From assembly GCA_963804055.1 (NCBI GenBank), contig CAWDOU010000005.1, positions 620,001 through 684,000 on the forward strand: a DNA stretch of 64,000 nt. Direction: 5' to 3'. A program made the translations under genes and the position numbers. Shown in pieces: positions 35,291 through 43,166 of this stretch (positions are counted from its first letter, which is position 1; every line of letters begins with the position of its first letter). The DNA comes from Bog-473 sp963804055. GTDB taxonomy: Bacteria; Actinomycetota; Acidimicrobiia; Acidimicrobiales; RAAP-2. The notes under the pieces are model-generated. The model did not search any database and was not told where the DNA came from. It was given only the letters and a program-made list of their open reading frames with translations.

Positions 35291-36805
35291 TCAACGCTGG
35301 GACAACCACCGGCGACGCTTCGGGTGACGCAGCTTCGTCCACGCGTGCGGCCAGTGGGGGCGCGACGTTCGCTGGCGGCGGCGCGCCTCGGCCACGAGCC
35401 GCCCGACCTCGAAGGAGACACCGGGTGGGACCGCGTGAGCGGTTCCGAACGATGAGTCGCCAGTCCATTCGTCCCGGAGCCACACTTCGGCTGCCACCGC
35501 GTCGTGATGCTGGCCGAGGATTGTTTGGAGACGCTCCGCCGCTGACGCCGTCCGCCGGGCCGGCTTGCCGATGACCGGAGCCGCCGCTTCGGCCGCGTAT
35601 CTGAGCTGCTTCGACTTGATTCGGATCTGGTGGAGCTGTACCGCCGAAGGGTCCGAGCCCGCCCGCCTGACCTGCCGGCGCACGGCCCTCCAGCGCGTGG
35701 CCACCAGCGGCGGCAGGGCTTTCTTGGCCGGCTGGCGTGCAACGTCCTCGGTCCCGGCCGCGAGAGGAAGCAATGCAGATGCGGCGTGAAGACGATCCAC
35801 CAGATCCAGATAGCGTCCGCCCTCCAGGACCTCGGCAAGCAGCCCGGCTGCCCGGGCCCGCTGGACGGCCAATCGCTGGCGGACGGCGACAGGAGGATCC
35901 GAGAGGCCGTCGGAGAGCACATCGAGATCCCGTAGTTGGCCCAGCACCCCTCCCAGCCACTTCAGCTCACTCCGCACGTGTCTGTGCCATACGGGATCGA
36001 GCACGGACCCGAACGACTTCAAATCCGAGCGGAGCCTCCTTGTCGCGACGCGCGCCTGGTGGATGTCGTGCGGTGTGGGTTCTGGAAGAGCCAGCCGCAG
36101 TCGCCAGTCATGGGCGACGAGTCGATCGAGCCCCGAACGGAGCGACGCACGAAGCACGTCGGCCAGGGTGGATCCTCGGTCGACGGAGTACCCAGGAGAC
36201 GGGGGCTCTGGCAGGTCGATGGCCTTCGCCAGTTTCTGGCGGTTCTCGACGCGGGCGCCGGCCTCCTCGAGCAGGCTGAGAACCTGATCGCCATTCCACA
36301 TCCGGTCGCGCAACTCCAGCTCGACTTGGCGGAATTGCGTCCCGTCCCGGGAGCCTCCCACCACGACAACCAGGTCGTCGTCGAGCTCGGCCAGCTCGCG
36401 TCCCTGGTCGTCCCGAAGCACCAACCTCCCGCGGGTGGTCTTCAACGTTGTGAGGTGGCGCAACGGCTCGCGGCGGATGACGCCTCGCAAGAGATCCATT
36501 GCTTCGGCGGGGATTGCATCACCGGGGACGGACCAGGTGACCTCGGTGCGCTGCAACGCTCTCCCAGTGGAACCGTGCGGAAGTTTGAGAGTCCACGTGC
36601 CCTCGGCTCCGTCCTCCGTTTGCCGGTGCCGAAGCGTCATGTCCTGTCCCCAGATCCGGCGATCGGTCGTGTCGAAATAGCGTGTGACAAGCTTCTCTTC
36701 TGGCAGTCTGGCAGTTCCGCCAACGAGGTGGCGCAGGTCTGGGAGCGCCAGTCCGATTGGAGCTTCGAGCTTGACTTCTTCTTCGAGCACCGCATTTCCT
36801 GCCAT
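35291..36805 (-). CDS. CYTH-CHAD domain protein
   Basis: 504 residues. CYTH (triphosphate tunnel) domain at 1-200 with the ExExK signature at Glu8, Glu10 and Lys12 (LEEEVKLEAP) and RYFDTTDRRIWGQDMTLRHR. CHAD domain at about 215-500, helical and rich in conserved His/Arg (HDIHQARVATRRLRSDLKSF; HQIRIKSKQLRYAAEA). CYTH domains bind or hydrolyse triphosphate or polyphosphate; CHAD domains bind polyphosphate. A polyphosphate role is established for the family and fits the phosphate theme; activity here is inferred. Confidence 0.9.
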   Translation of the reverse strand: MAGNAVLEEEVKLEAPIGLALPDLRHLVGGTARLPEEKLVTRYFDTTDRRIWGQDMTLRHRQTEDGAEGTWTLKLPHGSTGRALQRTEVTWSVPGDAIPAEAMDLLRGVIRREPLRHLTTLKTTRGRLVLRDDQGRELAELDDDLVVVVGGSRDGTQFRQVELELRDRMWNGDQVLSLLEEAGARVENRQKLAKAIDLPEPPSPGYSVDRGSTLADVLRASLRSGLDRLVAHDWRLRLALPEPTPHDIHQARVATRRLRSDLKSFGSVLDPVWHRHVRSELKWLGGVLGQLRDLDVLSDGLSDPPVAVRQRLAVQRARAAGLLAEVLEGGRYLDLVDRLHAASALLPLAAGTEDVARQPAKKALPPLVATRWRAVRRQVRRAGSDPSAVQLHQIRIKSKQLRYAAEAAAPVIGKPARRTASAAERLQTILGQHHDAVAAEVWLRDEWTGDSSFGTAHAVPPGVSFEVGRLVAEARRRQRTSRPHWPHAWTKLRHPKRRRWLSQR

Positions 36806-36843
36806 AAGGGGTCGTCGCTCCTCGTCTTCCTTGCAAGTGCTCG

Positions 36844-37170
36844 CTATCTGCCAACCGCGTGCTCGAGCTGCGCCTTCGTCATCTTGGATCGGCCTGCGAT
36901 CCCCTTGCGTTTGGCTTCTTCATAGAGCTGATCCCGGGTTCGACCGGCTGCGCCCCGGTGCGAGCGGAGACCACCGCGCCGTCCAGACGATATGTCCGCG
37001 GTCGAACTCTTGCTCTTCGTTCTTGACTCGCCATGTCGCGCCCGCTCCTTATTCACGGTCCTCGCAGCGATTTCCTCCGCCTCGTGCTCTGAGTCGCCGC
37101 GGCTTTTGAGGCCGCCCTTAATGTGCTCGTACTGCCGCTCTCGCTTCGCGCTCCACGCCCGCTGTGGCAT
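36844..37170 (-). CDS. Small basic protein with Rho-N/SAP-like C-terminus
   Basis: 108 residues. ATG with AGGAGG 6 nt upstream. The N-terminal part (PQRAWSAKRERQYEHIKGGL) resembles actinobacterial stress-type proteins of the plasmid-stabilisation/ChaB-like kind, and the C-terminus RTRDQLYEEAKRKGIAGRSK, then MTKAQLEHAVGR, is a short helix-extended-helix motif like the Rho N-terminal nucleic-acid-binding domain. Very rich in K, R and E. Exact role unknown. Confidence 0.75.
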   Translation of the reverse strand: MPQRAWSAKRERQYEHIKGGLKSRGDSEHEAEEIAARTVNKERARHGESRTKSKSSTADISSGRRGGLRSHRGAAGRTRDQLYEEAKRKGIAGRSKMTKAQLEHAVGR

Positions 37171-37229
37171 CACGGTCCTCCTGCGTCCCCGTTGATCTCT
37201 ATCGGTTTCGTCCCACACGGTGACGAATA

Positions 37230-37244
37230 CCCGAACCGTTCGGG
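37230..37244. promoter_or_regulatory. Palindrome CCCGAAC-C-GTTCGGG
   Basis: Perfect 7-bp arms, 60 nt upstream of the 36844-37170 gene. The spacing does not fit the LexA box (GAAC-N4-GTTC). Probable operator for an unknown regulator; no gene is seen in the surrounding 37171-37398. Confidence 0.35.
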
Positions 37245-37398
37245 CCGAAACGACGGTGTGAAGAGACCGACAAGGTGGGGGGACCGGCGGACTGGATCCG
37301 TCCCGTCTCTCGAATCTGGACAATCTGCGACCGGTTCGTGACTTCCCACGCAGCCGTGCGGCGTCACTGAGTTCAGTGAGCAGATTTCCCCACAGCAG

Positions 37399-37884
37399 TC
37401 AGCGGTTCCGCCCGAGTCTGTCCACGAGTGGGAGCACGAACCACAGCGCGGCGAAGGAGGCCGTCGTCAGGGCAGCCAACACTGAGACGGACCAGCTCAA
37501 CCCGACAAAGAGTAGAACCATCCAGACGGCAGCGCAGACGGCAACGGCGACCATGGCTAGTCCCACAATGGCCTGCATGTTTGCATAACGCAGCAATCGA
37601 CCCTTTTCGTGTCGACGGAACACCCAACGGTGATAGGCCACCGGACTCACGAGGAGCGCGGTGGCCACAGCAGCGCAGAGAAGGCTCGCTTGATACAGAA
37701 CGCGCTCCTGCCCGTTGAGCTGCTTGAAGCGGACGGTGAAGGGCAGCGCCAGCAGGAATCCGAAGAGCACTTGAACGCCGAGACCGGCGACCCGCAATTC
37801 CTGGAGCAGATCGCTCAGATTGCGATTGTTCCGTTCGGCTTCCGACTCTCCGGTACCACTCGTGCCGAAGTCAGAACGATCCAT
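37399..37884 (-). CDS. Membrane protein, DUF6328 type
   Basis: 161 residues; ATG with GAGG upstream. Soluble N-terminus rich in E, R and N (NNRNLSDLLQELRVAGLGVQ), then four hydrophobic helices (VLFGFLLALPFTV; LYQASLLCAAVATALLVS; AIVGLAMVAVAVCAAVWMVL; VLAALTTASFAALWFVLPLV). The 'LLQELRVA..GVQVLF.FLL' start is typical of a small actinobacterial membrane family. Function unknown. An open frame continues far upstream but without coding character. Confidence 0.8.
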   Translation of the reverse strand: MDRSDFGTSGTGESEAERNNRNLSDLLQELRVAGLGVQVLFGFLLALPFTVRFKQLNGQERVLYQASLLCAAVATALLVSPVAYHRWVFRRHEKGRLLRYANMQAIVGLAMVAVAVCAAVWMVLLFVGLSWSVSVLAALTTASFAALWFVLPLVDRLGRNR

Positions 37885-38040
37885 CCTGCCTCGAATCCTT
37901 CGATGTCGCGTCCTCCCCATGACAGTACTTCCGGCTTGCAGCCATCGACGCATCCATCGACGACATGGGCGGACGCCAATCCTCGGGAGTGAATGTCGGT
38001 GGCGTGGGCAAAGAATGGCATGAAGGGAGATCAACCGAAC

Positions 38041-38241
38041 ATGGGAACACCACGGGAGAACGTCGAAACACGGGCAGCCGGCAGACCTCCGGAAGAGGCA
38101 CGGTCTGATGATCCGGGGGAACAGGCTGAGGTCATCCTCAACGATTCCGAAGAGCGTGTCAGGGAGGTCGCGGACCGGTCCAGGCCCAAAGAATCGTGCG
38201 TTGGGGCGCATTCGAGGGATAGCCACCTGAAATCCGGGTAG
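38041..38241 (+). CDS. Small hydrophilic protein
   Basis: 66 residues, rich in E, D and R. RPPEEARSDDPGEQAEVILN, then DSEERV, resembles a recurrent short actinobacterial protein type with an 'SDDP..QA..IL..S..R' core, which is why I call it. GGGAG lies about 11 nt upstream. The frame also contains an upstream ATG at 37993. Followed 10 nt later by the DoxX gene. Function unknown. Confidence 0.5.
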   Translation: MGTPRENVETRAAGRPPEEARSDDPGEQAEVILNDSEERVREVADRSRPKESCVGAHSRDSHLKSG

Positions 38242-38251
38242 TGGAAGATGC

Positions 38252-39118
38252 ATGGCAATCTCCCGTCGGTTCGCTCGCCCTCTCCTCGCATCCATCTTCG
38301 TGGTCGGCGGGTGGGACGCGTTCCGGAATCCGGCGGGGAAGGCGAAAAAGGCTGCCGTGGTGACCGAACCTCTCGTCGAGAACGCAGGGCTCGAAGGCCT
38401 CGACGCCGAGATGCTGGTGCGCATCAATGGGGCTGTGCAGATCGGTGCTGGAGTGCTCCTGGCATTCGGAAAATGGCGACGGCTTGCCGCTTTGGCGCTC
38501 ATCGGGTCGATTGTCCCGACGACGTATGCCGGTCATCGATTCTGGGAGGAAACCGACCCGGTCACCCGGAACCAGCAGAAGATGCATTTCTTGAAGAACG
38601 CCGGTCTTCTGGGAGGCCTCATCCTGGCTGCTTTCGACACCGAGGGCGAACCATCGCTGGCGTGGCGAGCGAAGCGGCAAGCCCGACAGCTCGAATCGGC
38701 GGTGTCCGTCGGCCGAGCGACGAGCCGCCAGAAGGCTCGTCGCGCCCGAAGGAAGGTCACGCCTGCCGTGTCTCGCGTCTCAGGGCGGGCAGTGCGAGGA
38801 GGGCAGGTTGCCGGCCGCCGCGCCCAGCGCCTTGGCGCGGCCGGTCTCGACTTGGCCGGGAAAGTGGCTCCCGACTCCGAGGGGCTCAGCGATGCCCAAG
38901 GGGCGATCGTCGATGTCGTGAAAGGTTCGAAGGACTCAGCCACTCACGCGGTCCAAGAGGCCGCATCCCTCGTCTCGGACGCGGCCCGTCAGCTCCCGCC
39001 ACTGGCCCGTAGCGCGACCCGCCCGACGCTCGACGCATTTGTCCCCCTTCTTGAGGTGGGGACTGAGCGCACTACTGAGATGTTGTCGAAGTTGCGGAAC
39101 AATCTGTCCGACGACTGA
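38252..39118 (+). CDS. DoxX-family membrane protein with long basic C-terminus
   Basis: 288 residues. Residues 1-135 form a four-helix DoxX domain (ARPLLASIFVVGGWDAFRNP; INGAVQIGAGVLLAFGKWRR; LAALALIGSIVPTTYAGHRF). The rest is a soluble tail: residues 140-200 are very rich in R, K, A and Q (RRARRKVTPAVSRVSGRAVR), then a helical acidic part. DoxX proteins are linked to redox and oxidative stress in mycobacteria. The long tail is not part of the normal family and could bind nucleic acid or anionic polymers. Confidence 0.82.
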   Translation: MAISRRFARPLLASIFVVGGWDAFRNPAGKAKKAAVVTEPLVENAGLEGLDAEMLVRINGAVQIGAGVLLAFGKWRRLAALALIGSIVPTTYAGHRFWEETDPVTRNQQKMHFLKNAGLLGGLILAAFDTEGEPSLAWRAKRQARQLESAVSVGRATSRQKARRARRKVTPAVSRVSGRAVRGGQVAGRRAQRLGAAGLDLAGKVAPDSEGLSDAQGAIVDVVKGSKDSATHAVQEAASLVSDAARQLPPLARSATRPTLDAFVPLLEVGTERTTEMLSKLRNNLSDD

Positions 39119-39255
39119 CCCGAATTCACGCGATTGTCGTCTGCGTGGTCAGAGGCGGAGTGAACGGTCAAGGACTGGCGCGGGGTGCCGCCGAACCCCA
39201 GCCCGCCGGTTTCACTTTGTCGGCGCGTCCGTCTGGGTGCATCGAAAATTACCCG

Positions 39256-39283
39256 TTGACAAGGGAGATAGAGGCATTAGCCT
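39256..39283 (+). promoter_or_regulatory. Promoter of the histone-like gene
   Basis: TTGACA (39256-39261), 16-bp spacer, TAGCCT (39278-39283), ending 8 nt before the ATG, so a leaderless transcript is predicted. This fixes 39292 as the start instead of the upstream in-frame codons. Confidence 0.5.
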
Positions 39284-39291
39284 TTGCGTTC

Positions 39292-39966
39292 ATGCCAGGA
39301 ACGATTGATCGAGCAGCCGGAGTAGTTGGAGATGCAGTGGGAACCGCCGAAGCTGCGGCAGCGGCGGCGGGTTCACGGGTCCGCCAAGGACTGAGCGAGG
39401 CCGCGACAGCGATCGCTTCTTCAAAGACTGCTGCGCGCGTCGAAAAGCAGGCTCGTCCCATCAAGAAGGCAGCAGCGAAGAAAGCGAAGAGCATAAAGAA
39501 GACGGTCAAGAAGCGGGCGACAGTGGCCAAGCGCAAGGCGACAGGAGCAAAGAAGGCCGCCAAGAAACAGGTGGTTGTCGCCAAGAGGGTGGGTGCGAAG
39601 AAGGTGGGCGCTTCCAAGCGGAAGGCCACCGGAGTCAAGAAGACGGCGGCCAAGAAGGCGACCGTGGCCAAGCGGAAGGCCACCGGAGTCAAGAAGACGG
39701 CGGCCAAGAAGGCGACCGTGGCCAAGCGGAAGGCCACCGGGGCCAAGAAGACGGCGGCCAAGAAGGCGACCGTGGCCAAGCGGAAGGCCACCGGGGCCAA
39801 GAAGACGGCGGCCAAGAAGGCGACCGTGGCCAAGCGGAAGGCCACCGGGGCCAAGAAGACGGCGGCCAAGAAGGCGACCGTGGCGAAACGCAAGGCTACC
39901 GGAGTCAAGAAGACGGCGGCCAAGAGGTCCACGGGAGCAAAGAAGGCTGCCAAGAAGCGGAGCTGA
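39292..39966 (+). CDS. Lysine-rich histone H1-like protein with tandem repeats
   Basis: 224 residues. Residues 1-55 are helical and Ala-rich (GVVGDAVGTAEAAAAAAGSR). The rest is almost only K, A, T, R, V and G: five full 18-residue copies of ATGVKKTAAKKATVAKRK plus partial ones. This is the composition of bacterial H1-like nucleoid proteins, such as the tails of mycobacterial HupB, and it should bind DNA or RNA; polyphosphate or other polyanions are possible targets. The gene follows the DoxX gene, which also has a basic tail. Confidence 0.85.
   Translation: MPGTIDRAAGVVGDAVGTAEAAAAAAGSRVRQGLSEAATAIASSKTAARVEKQARPIKKAAAKKAKSIKKTVKKRATVAKRKATGAKKAAKKQVVVAKRVGAKKVGASKRKATGVKKTAAKKATVAKRKATGVKKTAAKKATVAKRKATGAKKTAAKKATVAKRKATGAKKTAAKKATVAKRKATGAKKTAAKKATVAKRKATGVKKTAAKRSTGAKKAAKKRS
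39625..39894 (+). repeat. Five tandem 54-bp repeats
   Basis: Each 54-bp unit encodes 18 residues starting ATG(V/A)KKTAAKKATV. Units are nearly identical in DNA, so copy number is likely to vary between strains. A partial sixth unit follows. Confidence 0.9.
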
Positions 39967-40032
39967 CCGCCTCTGTTTTCCTTGAGCCGGACTCACCTGC
40001 GTCTGGGTGGCAGAAGTGGGGCCCTTGTCTTG

Positions 40033-41520
40033 TTACACGGCTCTCGTGAATTTAGGAGATCGCTTCACGGGCTCGGTTGCGACACTCGGCTTGTCGTCTG
40101 AGACCTCTTCCAGGGTGCGCCCAGCCGGTTCGGGAAGCAGCGTGGTGACGGCGAAACCGAGGACGGCGGAGGCGCCCGCGACGGCCAGGAGACCGCGCAG
40201 GCCGACGTGGTCTTGGAGGACTGGGACCAGAAAGACCCCGACGAAGGCGCCGAGTTTCCCGATACCCGCTGCCACCCCATGTCCCGTCGTCCGCATGCTG
40301 ACCGGAAACACCTCTGAGGGAAGCACGAACGTGGTCATGTTGGGTCCGAACTGTACGAAGAAGTAGCTCAAACCGAGAATCGTAAGGAACGGCGCGACGT
40401 ATTGGGTCAGGGTCGGCACGATGGCCAAGACCAGGAAGCATGCCGCCATGACTCCGAAGCCGAGGAACTGCAGAAATCGGTGCCCGATCCGGTCCATCTT
40501 CGCCACAGCCAGGAGATACCCAGGGACGGCGAAGATGACGAACATCGCCAGCGACCACAGGAGTTTCGTCTCGAGGCTGGCGGTCGGATCGACGTTCTTA
40601 AGTATGGCGGGCAGCGAAAGCGTGTTCCCGTAGTAGGCGTAGTCGAAGAGGAACCATGCCCCTGCGGTGCCGAGCAGGAGTCTCAGCATGCGTCGATCCG
40701 TAATGAACTCCCGCAGAGGCATCCGCCCTACTCGGGTCGCCACGCTTGCCGGTTCCGAAATGACTCCGTCGGAGAACTGCTGCAGATCGTGCGCCGCCCT
40801 CGCCGACTGACCCTCGACCTGAGCCAGGTAACGGGGTGATTCGGGCATCTTGGATCGAAGGTACACGACCGCTGCTGCCGGTATGGCGCCCAGTCCCAGC
40901 AGGAGGCGCCACACCAGCCCGTCACCGACTCCCGACGACAGAAGGACGAGCGCGATCAATGGACCGACGATCAGTCCCAAGGCCTGCATGGAGAACACGA
41001 GCCCCACGAGGCGGCCACGGTCCTGGCGGTTCGAGTACTCGCTCATGTACACGGCGGAGACGGGATAGTCGCCGCCGATGCCGAACCCGAGCACGAGTCG
41101 AGCGGCGACCAGGAAGTAGAAGCTCGGAGCGAATGCGGAAGCGAATGCCCCGAGGATCATGATGACCGCAACCGTGACGTAGACCTTCTTGCGGCCGAGA
41201 ACGTCGGCCAGGCGCCCAAATGCGAACGCGCCGATGAACGCCCCGAGAATGGCCGACCCTGTGACCCAGCTGGTCTGCAGCGTGCTCAGGTTCCACTGAG
41301 TGGCTACCAGCGTTGCGACGGTGCCGATCACGAAAAGGTCGTAGGCGTCCGTGAAGAAGCCAACGCCCGAGATGACCACGGTCCGCCGGTGGAACTTGCT
41401 ATGGGGAGCCTCGTTCAGGAGGTCAGTAACGGTTCCTGAGTCCTGACCAGGACGTTCAGGTCCCTTTGCGGTGAACTGTGGCTGGGGTACGGGGGCTCCG
41501 AGTGGTTCGGACGAAAGCAC
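40033..41520 (-). CDS. Phosphate:H+ symporter (PHS-family MFS permease)
   Basis: 495 residues, 12 membrane helices. GVGFFTDAYDLFVIGTVATL in helix 1, GFGIGGDYPVSAVYMSEYSN, and FVQFGPNMTTFVLPSEVFPV with MRTTGHGVAAGIGKLGAFVG are characteristic of the PHS family (yeast Pho84, plant Pht1). Starts at GTG. The gene is divergent from phoU with a PHO box between them, which supports inorganic phosphate as substrate. Some bacterial relatives carry aromatic acids or sugars, but the GPN-TTF-PSEVFP signature argues for PHS. Confidence 0.85.
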   Translation of the reverse strand: MLSSEPLGAPVPQPQFTAKGPERPGQDSGTVTDLLNEAPHSKFHRRTVVISGVGFFTDAYDLFVIGTVATLVATQWNLSTLQTSWVTGSAILGAFIGAFAFGRLADVLGRKKVYVTVAVIMILGAFASAFAPSFYFLVAARLVLGFGIGGDYPVSAVYMSEYSNRQDRGRLVGLVFSMQALGLIVGPLIALVLLSSGVGDGLVWRLLLGLGAIPAAAVVYLRSKMPESPRYLAQVEGQSARAAHDLQQFSDGVISEPASVATRVGRMPLREFITDRRMLRLLLGTAGAWFLFDYAYYGNTLSLPAILKNVDPTASLETKLLWSLAMFVIFAVPGYLLAVAKMDRIGHRFLQFLGFGVMAACFLVLAIVPTLTQYVAPFLTILGLSYFFVQFGPNMTTFVLPSEVFPVSMRTTGHGVAAGIGKLGAFVGVFLVPVLQDHVGLRGLLAVAGASAVLGFAVTTLLPEPAGRTLEEVSDDKPSVATEPVKRSPKFTRAV

Positions 41521-41536
41521 ACGTCACTCTCGCTGG

Positions 41537-41591
41537 GGCAGGTGAACACCAGGCCATCCAAAGGTGAACGTTGCGCGAACTCTTCGCGAAC
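41537..41591 (-). promoter_or_regulatory. PHO box: five 11-bp PhoP repeats
   Basis: On the minus strand the units start GTTCGC (41591), GTTCGC (41580), GTTCACC (41569), GATGGCC (41558, weak) and GTTCACC (41547), exactly 11 bp apart. This is the direct-repeat architecture of the Streptomyces PhoP box (GTTCACC-like units of 11 bp). It lies between the phosphate permease and phoU and could control both. Confidence 0.75.
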
Positions 41592-41610
41592 ACTTCATTA
41601 TCTGCCCAGC

Positions 41611-41616
41611 TAAGGT
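41611..41616 (+). promoter_or_regulatory. -10 element of phoU
   Basis: TAAGGT ends 9 nt before the ATG at 41626; no ribosome site, so leaderless. It lies 20 bp after the last PHO-box unit. Confidence 0.4.
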
Positions 41617-41625
41617 ACCGTGCCC

Positions 41626-42246
41626 ATGGCCCCCGGCGAGACGGAGATCGACCCCATTGAGGCCAGGATGACCCAGCTCTTCGCGCTGGTCTCCGAGGCC
41701 CTGGCCGGAGCGACCGCGGCGCTCTTGAGCAACGACGTCCGGACCGCGTTGAGGGTGGTCGAAGGGGACCAGGCGATCGACGATCTCACGGCAGAGGTCG
41801 AGCTGCTGGTGTGGGAGCGACTTGGCAACGAGCCCGTTCCTTCGGGCACGTTGCGGCACCTCGTCGGGGTCCTCCTCATCGTCCCCGAGTTGGAGCGAAG
41901 CGGCGATCTGGCCGAGCACATCGCCCAAAGGGCCGCCAGCAATCTCGGGGCCGAAATGAGCCCGTTGAGCCGAGGCATCGTGCAGCGCATGGCAGAGGTC
42001 GCCCTCGAGATGTGGCGCGCAGCGGCTGACGCCTACGGCGACCGTGCCGCAGATGCGGCGTCACTGTCAGAGGACGACGAGGAAATCGACATCCTCCATG
42101 ACCGTTTGACCAGCGAGGTCGCGTCGGGAACGATGCCCACGCCCATCGGGGCACAGGTCACCCTCTTGGCCCGCTTCTATGAGCGCATCGGGGATCACGC
42201 GGTCAACCTGGCCCGCCGGATCGAGATGCTGCACGGCGCAGCCTGA
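41626..42246 (+). CDS. phoU: PhoU-domain phosphate regulator
   Basis: 206 residues, two PhoU three-helix bundles. The metal-binding PhoU signatures appear as VPELERSGDLAEHIAQRA and LARFYERIGDHAVNLARRI (E/D-R-x-G-D-x-A). PhoU restrains the Pst transporter and links it to the PhoR-PhoP kinase. Here it is not in the pst locus (13-32 kb) but divergent from the PHS permease. Start at ATG 41626; a GTG lies two codons upstream. Confidence 0.9.
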   Translation: MAPGETEIDPIEARMTQLFALVSEALAGATAALLSNDVRTALRVVEGDQAIDDLTAEVELLVWERLGNEPVPSGTLRHLVGVLLIVPELERSGDLAEHIAQRAASNLGAEMSPLSRGIVQRMAEVALEMWRAAADAYGDRAADAASLSEDDEEIDILHDRLTSEVASGTMPTPIGAQVTLLARFYERIGDHAVNLARRIEMLHGAA

Positions 42247-42262
42247 GTCTCGGCGGCGAGAC
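42247..42262. terminator. Hairpin between convergent phoU and HAD genes
   Basis: GTCTCG and CGAGAC form a perfect 6-bp stem with a GCGG loop immediately after the phoU stop, and would serve both convergent genes. Confidence 0.5.
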
Positions 42263-42275
42263 GGCCTAGACCTGC

Positions 42276-43088
42276 TCACAGATGGTCGAGGAGCTGCCCC
42301 CATCCGTCCAGGCCCCCGGTCAACGTGACCTGCGCCGCCGCTTTCGCCTTCTCGGTGGCATGGCTCATCGCGCATGACCTGGCGGCCCGTTGCAGCAACT
42401 CGACGTCGTTGTCACCGTCGCCGATGGCGAGTACCGCGCCGGGATCGATGCCCCCGTAGCGGCAGTAGGCCTCGACGCCGCTCCACTTGTTCACCCCGCC
42501 CGGGGCGCAGTCGAGCGTCCAGCCACCGAACACGTTGTCCGCGAACACGTTGACCATTCCGATGCCGGCAGCCCCGGTCAGCTCGTCCCGGATCGCGTGC
42601 AGCCCGTCCGCTTCGGGACAGGCGACGACCGAGTAGGCGAAGACGGGCCGGGAGGCGACCAACGTCGAGAGATCATCGACGAGCTTCAGCTGCGATGCCG
42701 CCCATGCGAGGTAGGGGTCTCCGGAGCTCGGGACGGGTCCCGACACCACGTCCCACTCGTCGGACTCGAAGCTGGCGTTCGGAGTCACCCCGTGGCGCGT
42801 GAAGACGTCCAGGGCGACCGCCGCATGGGCGGGGTCGAAGGAATGTTGATGGAAGGCCGGGCCCCCTCCCTTGTCCCGCCCCAGTGCACCATTGAGGAGG
42901 ACGGCAGGAAGATCGATGCCGGCCCGACGGAAGAAGTACGACGCCGACGATGACCGACGAGCGGATGCCGCCAGGAGCGGAATCTGCCGGCGCTCCAGCT
43001 CCGCCATCGCATCTCTGGTCGATCGGGGCACGACGCCGTCACCGAGCCACAGGGTCCCATCGAGGTCGGTCACGACCAATCGGATCAC
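42276..43088 (-). CDS. HAD-superfamily hydrolase (Cof type)
   Basis: 270 residues. Motif I is VVTDLDGTLW with both catalytic Asp, motif II LLAASARRSSS, and the C-terminal AIGDGDNDVELLQRA is the metal-binding motif IV of Cof-type (subclass IIB) phosphatases. It probably dephosphorylates sugar phosphates or other small metabolites in the cytoplasm. GTG start without a ribosome site; probably leaderless. Divergent from the alcohol dehydrogenase. Confidence 0.88.
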   Translation of the reverse strand: MIRLVVTDLDGTLWLGDGVVPRSTRDAMAELERRQIPLLAASARRSSSASYFFRRAGIDLPAVLLNGALGRDKGGGPAFHQHSFDPAHAAVALDVFTRHGVTPNASFESDEWDVVSGPVPSSGDPYLAWAASQLKLVDDLSTLVASRPVFAYSVVACPEADGLHAIRDELTGAAGIGMVNVFADNVFGGWTLDCAPGGVNKWSGVEAYCRYGGIDPGAVLAIGDGDNDVELLQRAARSCAMSHATEKAKAAAQVTLTGGLDGWGQLLDHL

Positions 43089-43166
43089 GGTCGGATCTTG
43101 TCAGGCGCGTGCATCGGGGCACCCATTAGCGTACGGAGTCGACACGCCAGATCCATGGGAGGGACC

